From Panorpa germanica (lineage: Eukaryota; Arthropoda; Insecta; Mecoptera; Panorpidae): a DNA stretch of 64,000 bases. The stretch lies in contig CAVMBN010000214.1 in the NCBI GenBank assembly GCA_963678705.1, forward strand, positions 94,628 through 158,627, given 5' to 3'. Numbering within the stretch: the stretch's first letter is position 1; every line of letters begins with the position of its first letter. The notes under the pieces were generated by a model. That model made no database searches and was not told the origin of the DNA. It saw nothing but the letters and a program-made list of their open reading frames with translations. The translations under genes and the position numbers were made by a program. Positions 58,340 to 64,000 of the stretch are shown here, piece after piece.

Positions 58340-61300
58340 TACCTATAGGTTTTTGCCGGTCTAATTCTTTGAAGGTCACTTGGCCACCGGACATCAACAA
58401 AGGCACACTGAATTTCTATAAATATCTCATATACATACTTGTACTTATGCCTACTTACTTACCATTTGTTTGTTACCATTAAATGTTCATGAACGATCAA
58501 TCACTATTTCCAAGAAAACCGCATATATTGTTCACTTAATCACTTATAACAATTAATACACTCTCATTATCATTTAAAACACGCATTTATATAAACTAAT
58601 TCTTGTGTTTTAATATTATTTATAGTTAATGTTATTCGACTTACTTGATAGTGGGCGGCAACCTTTTGTCTTTCGTATATTTGTAGTGTTTATATGAGGT
58701 CTTCCTTATATATCTCTACAGATTTCTTGAATTTTAAACCACTTGATGTTTTAGCACTAACACTAACCTAATTATTATCACTTTTTTTGTCTATCGCACT
58801 TATTAATGTCTTATATCAAACATCAAAGTTACAAATTTGAGGTTATGTTTATAAGACCGCGTGTACGCGTAATGAAAAATTTGTTTTTAACACTGGTTTC
58901 CAACTGTCAAACTTTTGTAAAAACACTTTGTTTAGGGTAAATTAACACAAATTTAAAACAAACTTAAATACTTTTCGTTTGAAAAAGTATTCATATAATT
59001 TATTTAATTTTTTTCCATATTTAATTTCTCATTTTTAATCACTTTTTTCACCTAAAGTAGCAGGAGCCGATCACACACATAGTAGATAGGAACCACTTGT
59101 GTTGCAAAGCAATATTAACGTCCTTGTAAACCAATACGTAGGTCTTTCTTTTTGTATTAAGTCCAATCTGTCTTGCCAGAGCTTATGCATATATGCATTC
59201 ATCTCTTTGGCAATATATTTGGTATCGTCTCCAGACTTTTATCCTACAGCCGCATTAACTTTAAATCCTCGAAATTTGTCGCATTAATTTTAAATCATCA
59301 AAATTTGATTTTTTCAGTTCTAGCGTAATTTGTACTTGAGTAAGTGCATGAGTGATTTTTAAATCTAAAGGAATTGTCCCCAATATCACTTGCACCACTT
59401 CTGTAGATACAGTTCTGCAACAACGCGTCATCGTCAATAACATAGTTCTTTGCATGGAAGATCTGGAAGATTGATCCTGTAATACCATGCCGAAGCACAA
59501 TACACAACTATTAGCATAAATGCCCCCTTGTATAGTGTCGGCATAGTTGCCTAATTTAAGCTTCATTCCGTCCTTATGACACGCGCAAGGTGTGTTACAA
59601 GTTTATCATTCGTTGTTACTGTATTTGTTTCGTAGCTTTGTAGCTTCAAGAAACTACAGATTTTATATATAGCAGGTCGAGAACGGCTTTCTAGGGTTTC
59701 TGTACTATTTGCACCGATAAGGATCACATTATCGTTGGCAAAACATATGTCTACACAACCTTTCGAGTGAGAAACACAGTTCTCGTCGAATACCATGTTC
59801 CAGAGCTCAGGCCCCATTACAGATCGCTGAGGACAACCTTTAGATAGTTGCCTTTTCATGGAACGGTAATCGGTTTGTAAAATAATGTTCGACAACGAAA
59901 ATAGTTCTCCATAGCGCAGTAGACGTACCTATAGGTTTTTGCCGGTCTAATTCTTTGAAGGTCACATGGCCACCGGACATAAACAAAGGCACACTGAATT
60001 TCTATAAATATCTCATATACATACTTGTACTTATGCCTACTTACTTACCATTTGTTTGTTACCATTGAATGTTCATGAACGATCAATCACTATTTCCAAG
60101 AAAACCGCATATATTGTACACTTAATCACTTATAACAATTAATACACTCTCATTATTATTTAAAACACGCATTTATATAAACTAATTCTTGTGTTTTAAT
60201 ATTATTTATAGTTAATGTTATTCGACTTACTTGATAGTGGGCGGCACCCTTATGTCTTCCGTATATTTGTAGTGTTTATATGAGGTCTTCCTTATATATC
60301 TCTACAGATTTCTTGAATTTTAAACCACTTGATGTTTTAGCACTAACACTAACCTAATTATTATCACTTTTTATGTCTATCGCACTTATTAATGTCTTAT
60401 ATCAAACATCAAAGTTACAAATTTAAGGTTATATTCATAAGACCGCGTGTACGCGTAATGAAAAATTCGTTTTTAACACTGGTTTCCAACTGTCAAGCTT
60501 TTGTAAAAACACTTTGTTTAGGGTAAATTAACACAAATTTAAAACAAACTTAAATACTTTTCGTTTGAAAAAGTATTCATATAATTTATTTCATTTTTTT
60601 CCATATTTAATTTTTAATTTTTAATTACTTTTTTCACCTAAAGTAGCAGGAGCCGATCACACACATAGTAGATAGGAACCACTTCTGTTGCAAAGCAATA
60701 TTAACGTCCTTGTAAACCAATACGTAGGTCTTCCTTTTTGTATTAAGTCCCATCTGTCTTGCCAGAGCTTATGCATATATACATTCATCTCTTTGGCAAT
60801 ATATTTGGTATCGTCTCCAGACTTTTATCCTACAGCCGCATTAACTTTAAATCCTCGAAATTTGTCGCATTAATTTTAAATCATCAAAATTTGATTTTTT
60901 CAGTTCTAGCGTAATTTGTACTTGAGTTAGTGCATGAGTGATTTTTAAATTTAAAGGAATTGTCCCCAATATCACTTGCACCACTTCTGTAGATACAGTT
61001 CTGCAACAACGCGTCATCGTCAATAACATAGTTCTTTGCATGGAAGATCTGGAAGATTGATCCTGTAATACCATGCCAAAGCACAATACACAACTATTAG
61101 CATAAATGCCCCCTTGTATAGTGTCGGCATAGTTGCCTAATTTAAGCTTCATTCCGTCCTTATGACACGCGCAAGGTGTGTTACAAGTTTATCATTTGTT
61201 GTTACTGTATTTGTTTCGTAGCTTTGTAGTTTCAAGAAACTACAGATTCTATATATAGCAGGTCGAGAACGGCTTTCTAGGGTTTCTGTACTATTTGCAC

Positions 61301-64000
61301 CGATAAGGATTACATTATCGTTGGCAAAACATATGTCTACACAACCTATTGGGTGAGAAACACAGTTCTCGTTGAATACCATGTTCCAGAGCTCAGGCCC
61401 CATTACAGATCGCTGAGGACAACCTTTAGATAGTTGCCTTTTCATGGAACGGTAATCGGTTTGTAAAATAATGTTCGACAATGAATATAGTTCTCCATAG
61501 CGCAGTAGACGTACCTATAGGTTTTTGCCGGTCTAATTCTTTGAAGGTCACATGGCCACCGGACATAAACAAAGGCACACTGAATTTCTATAAATATCTC
61601 ATAGACATACTTGTACTTATGCCTACTTACTTACCATTTGTTTGTTACCATTGAATGTTCATGAACAATCAATCACTATTTCCAAGAAATCCGCATATAT
61701 TGTTCACTTAATCACTTATAACATTTAATACACTCTCATTATTATTTAAAACACGCATTTATATAAACTAATTCTTGTGTTTTAATATTATTTATAGTTA
61801 ATGTTATTCGACTTACTTGATAGTGGGCGGCAACCTTTTGTCTTCCGTATATTTGTAGTGTTTATATGAGGTCTTATTTATATATCTCTACAGATTTCTT
61901 GAATTTTAAACCACTTGATGTTTTAGCACTAACGCTAACCTAATTATTATCACTTTTTTTGTCTATCGCACTTATTAATGTCTTATATCAAACATCAAAG
62001 TTACAAATTTGAGGTTATGTTTATAAGACCGCGTGTACGCGTAATGAAAAATTCGTTTTTAACACTGGTTTCCAACTGTCAAACTTTTGTAAAAACACTT
62101 TGTTTAGGGTAAATTAACACAAATTTAAAACAAACTTAAATACTTTTCGTTTGAAAAAGTATTCATATAATTTATTTAATTTTTTTCCATATTTAATTTC
62201 TCATTTTTAATCACTTTTTTCACCTAAAGTAGCAGGAGCCGATCACACACATAGTAGATAGGAACCACTTGTGTTGCAAAGCAATATTAACGTCCTTGTA
62301 AACCAATACGTAGGTCTTCCTTTTTGTATTAAGTCCAATCTGTCTTGCCAGAGCTTATGCATATATGCATTTATCTCTTTGGCAATATATTTGGTATCGT
62401 CTCCAGACTTTTATCCTACAGCCGCATTAACTTTAAATCCTCGAAATTTGTCGCATTAATTTTAAATCATCAAAATTTGATTTTTTCAGTTCTAGCGTAA
62501 TTTGTACTTGAGTAAGTGCATGAGTGATTTTTAAATCTAAAGAAATTGTCCCCAATATCACTTGCACCACTTCTGTTGATACAGTTCTGCAACAACGCGT
62601 CATCTTCAATAACATACTTCTTTGCATATAAGATCTGGAAGATTGATCCTGTAATACCATGCCGAAGCACAATACACAACTATTAGCATAAATGCCCCCT
62701 TTTATAGTGTCGGCATTGTTGCCTAATTTAAGCTTCATTCCGTCCTTATGACACGCGCAAGTTGTGTTACAAGTTTATCATTTGTTGTTACTGTATTTGT
62801 TTCGTAGCTTTGTAGCTTCAAGAAACTACAGATTTTATATATAGCAGGTCGAGAACGGCTTTCTAGGGTTTCTGTACTATTTGCACCGATAAGGATCACA
62901 TTATCGTTGGCAAAACATATGTCTACACAACCTTTCGGGTGAGAAACACAGTTCTCGTCGAATACCATGTTCCAGAGCGCAGGCCCCATTACAGATCGCT
63001 GAGGACAACCTTAAGATAGTTGCCTTTTCATGGAACGGTAATCAAATTGTAAAATAATGTTCGACAATGAAAATAGTTCTCCATAGCGCAGTAGACGTAC
63101 CTATAGGTTTTTGCCGGTCTAATTCTTTGAAGGTCACTTGGCCACCGGACATCAACAAAGGCACACTGAATTTCTATAAATATCTCATATACATACTTGT
63201 ACTTCTGCCTACTTACTTACCATTTGTTTGTTACCATTGAATGTTCATGAACGATCAATCACTATTTCCAAGAAAACCGCATATATTGTTCACTTAATCA
63301 CTTATAACAATTAATACACTCTCATTATTATTTAAAACACGCATTTATATAAACTAATTCTTGTGTTTTAATATTATTTATAGTTAATGTTATTCGACTT
63401 ACTTGATAGTGGGCGGCAACCTTTTGTCTTCCGTATATTTGTAGTGTTTATATGAGGTCTTCCTTATAAATCTCTACAGATTTCTTGAATTTTAAACCAC
63501 TTGATGTTTTAGCACTAACACTAACCTAATTATTATCACTTTTTTTGTCTATCGCACTTATTATTGTGTTATATCAAACATCAAAGTTACAAATTTGAGG
63601 TTATGTTTATAAGACCGCGTGTACGCGTAATGAAAAATTCGTTTTTAACACTGGTTTCAAACTGTCTAACTTTTGTAAAAACACTTTGTTTAGGGTAAAT
63701 TAACACAAATTTAAAACAAACTTAAATACATTTCGTTTGAAAAAGTATTCATATAATTTATTTAATTTTTTTCCATAATTAATTTCTCACTTTTAATCAC
63801 TTTTTTCACCTAAAGTAGCAGGAGCCGATCACACACATAGTAGATAGGAACCACTTGTGTTGCAATGCAATATTAACGTCCTTGTAAACCAATACGAAGG
63901 TCTTCCTTTTTGTATTAAGTCCCATCTGTCTTGCCAGAGCTTATGCATATATGCATTCATCTCTTTGGCATTATATTTGGTATGGTCTCCAGACTTTAAT
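58340..64000. repeat. Higher-order repeat copy 2 (partial, runs off the window)
   Basis: Units starting 58340, 59926, 61512 and 63098 match units 51996, 53582, 55168 and 56754 in turn, including shared private variants such as CACCCTTATGTCTTCC in the second unit. Only scattered substitutions separate the copies. Confidence 0.9.

Larger units (their letters stand above)
36972..64000. repeat. Satellite array block 4: rest of unit 7, units 8-23 and part of unit 24
   Basis: Unit starts are 37757, 39343, 40929, 42515, 44100, 45686, 47238, 48824, 50410, 51996, 53582, 55168, 56754, 58340, 59926, 61512 and 63098; the array runs off the window end. All carry the reverse transcriptase fragment on the minus strand. 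Several subtypes recur. Unit 8, 9 and 12 second halves read SVIWPELW in the fragment. Units 10, 14 and 15 share an (F/L)-rich second half beginning MKPELW and the base change CCGGGTGTACGCG. Unit 9 combines the front of the 10/14/15 type with the back of the 8/12 type, so exchange has occurred within units. There is no sign of any other gene. Confidence 0.94.

Noticed and set aside
1..64000. tRNA or rRNA genes
   Set aside because: No tRNA-like cloverleaf or rRNA-like conserved sequence was noticed by eye on either strand; a dedicated covariance-model scan was not possible here.

Overview
The window is eukaryotic, very AT-rich, repeat-only DNA, most likely insect (or another arthropod) heterochromatin. 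No host single-copy gene, rRNA or tRNA gene was recognised. The arthropod assignment is an inference from the mobile-element families: an insect-style Ty3/gypsy element, a gypsy-group LTR element with a tRNA-Ser-type primer site, and a Polinton/Maverick carrying a parvovirus-type phospholipase A2 domain.

The background is a long head-to-tail satellite with a 1586-bp unit. Unit starts (each at the sequence TACCTATAGG or a close variant) are 1, 1587, 11163, 15890, 17016, 18601, 20187, 37757, 39343, 40929, 42515, 44100, 45686, 47238, 48824, 50410, 51996, 53582, 55168, 56754, 58340, 59926, 61512 and 63098. After subtracting insertions and their target-site duplications, nearly all spacings are 1585-1586 bp. 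A little over half of each unit is, on the minus strand, a decayed 3' fragment of a non-LTR retrotransposon reverse transcriptase; the rest is AT-rich noncoding DNA. From about 51.6 kb to the end the units form a higher-order repeat of four units (6344 bp).

Three unrelated mobile elements interrupt the array. Each has clean ends and an exact target-site duplication. (1) 2444-10429, minus strand: a 7986-bp Ty3/gypsy retrotransposon with 801-bp LTRs and one gag-pol reading frame broken by five in-frame stops. (2) 12005-15141, plus strand: a 3137-bp non-autonomous LTR element with 279-bp LTRs that keeps gag, protease and an integrase tail but has no reverse transcriptase. (3) 20988-36965: a 15,978-bp Polinton/Maverick with AG...CT ends and long terminal inverted repeats. 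It carries protein-primed DNA polymerase B, integrase, packaging ATPase, cysteine protease, major and minor capsid proteins, a PLA2-domain protein and several uncharacterised proteins.

In the Polinton, the virion genes (hypothetical, major capsid, minor capsid, protease, hydrophobic protein, PLA2) form a compact minus-strand block. The ATPase, DUF8207-like, small and integrase genes run on the plus strand, and polB runs back from the right end and converges on the integrase gene. Several genes are intact, but polB has three in-frame stops, the major capsid gene has one, and one plus-strand gene is frameshifted. This copy therefore looks non-functional on its own. All three insertions fall within a 57-bp stretch of the satellite unit, overlapping or close to a perfect 14-bp palindrome, which is the most unusual organisational feature of the window.
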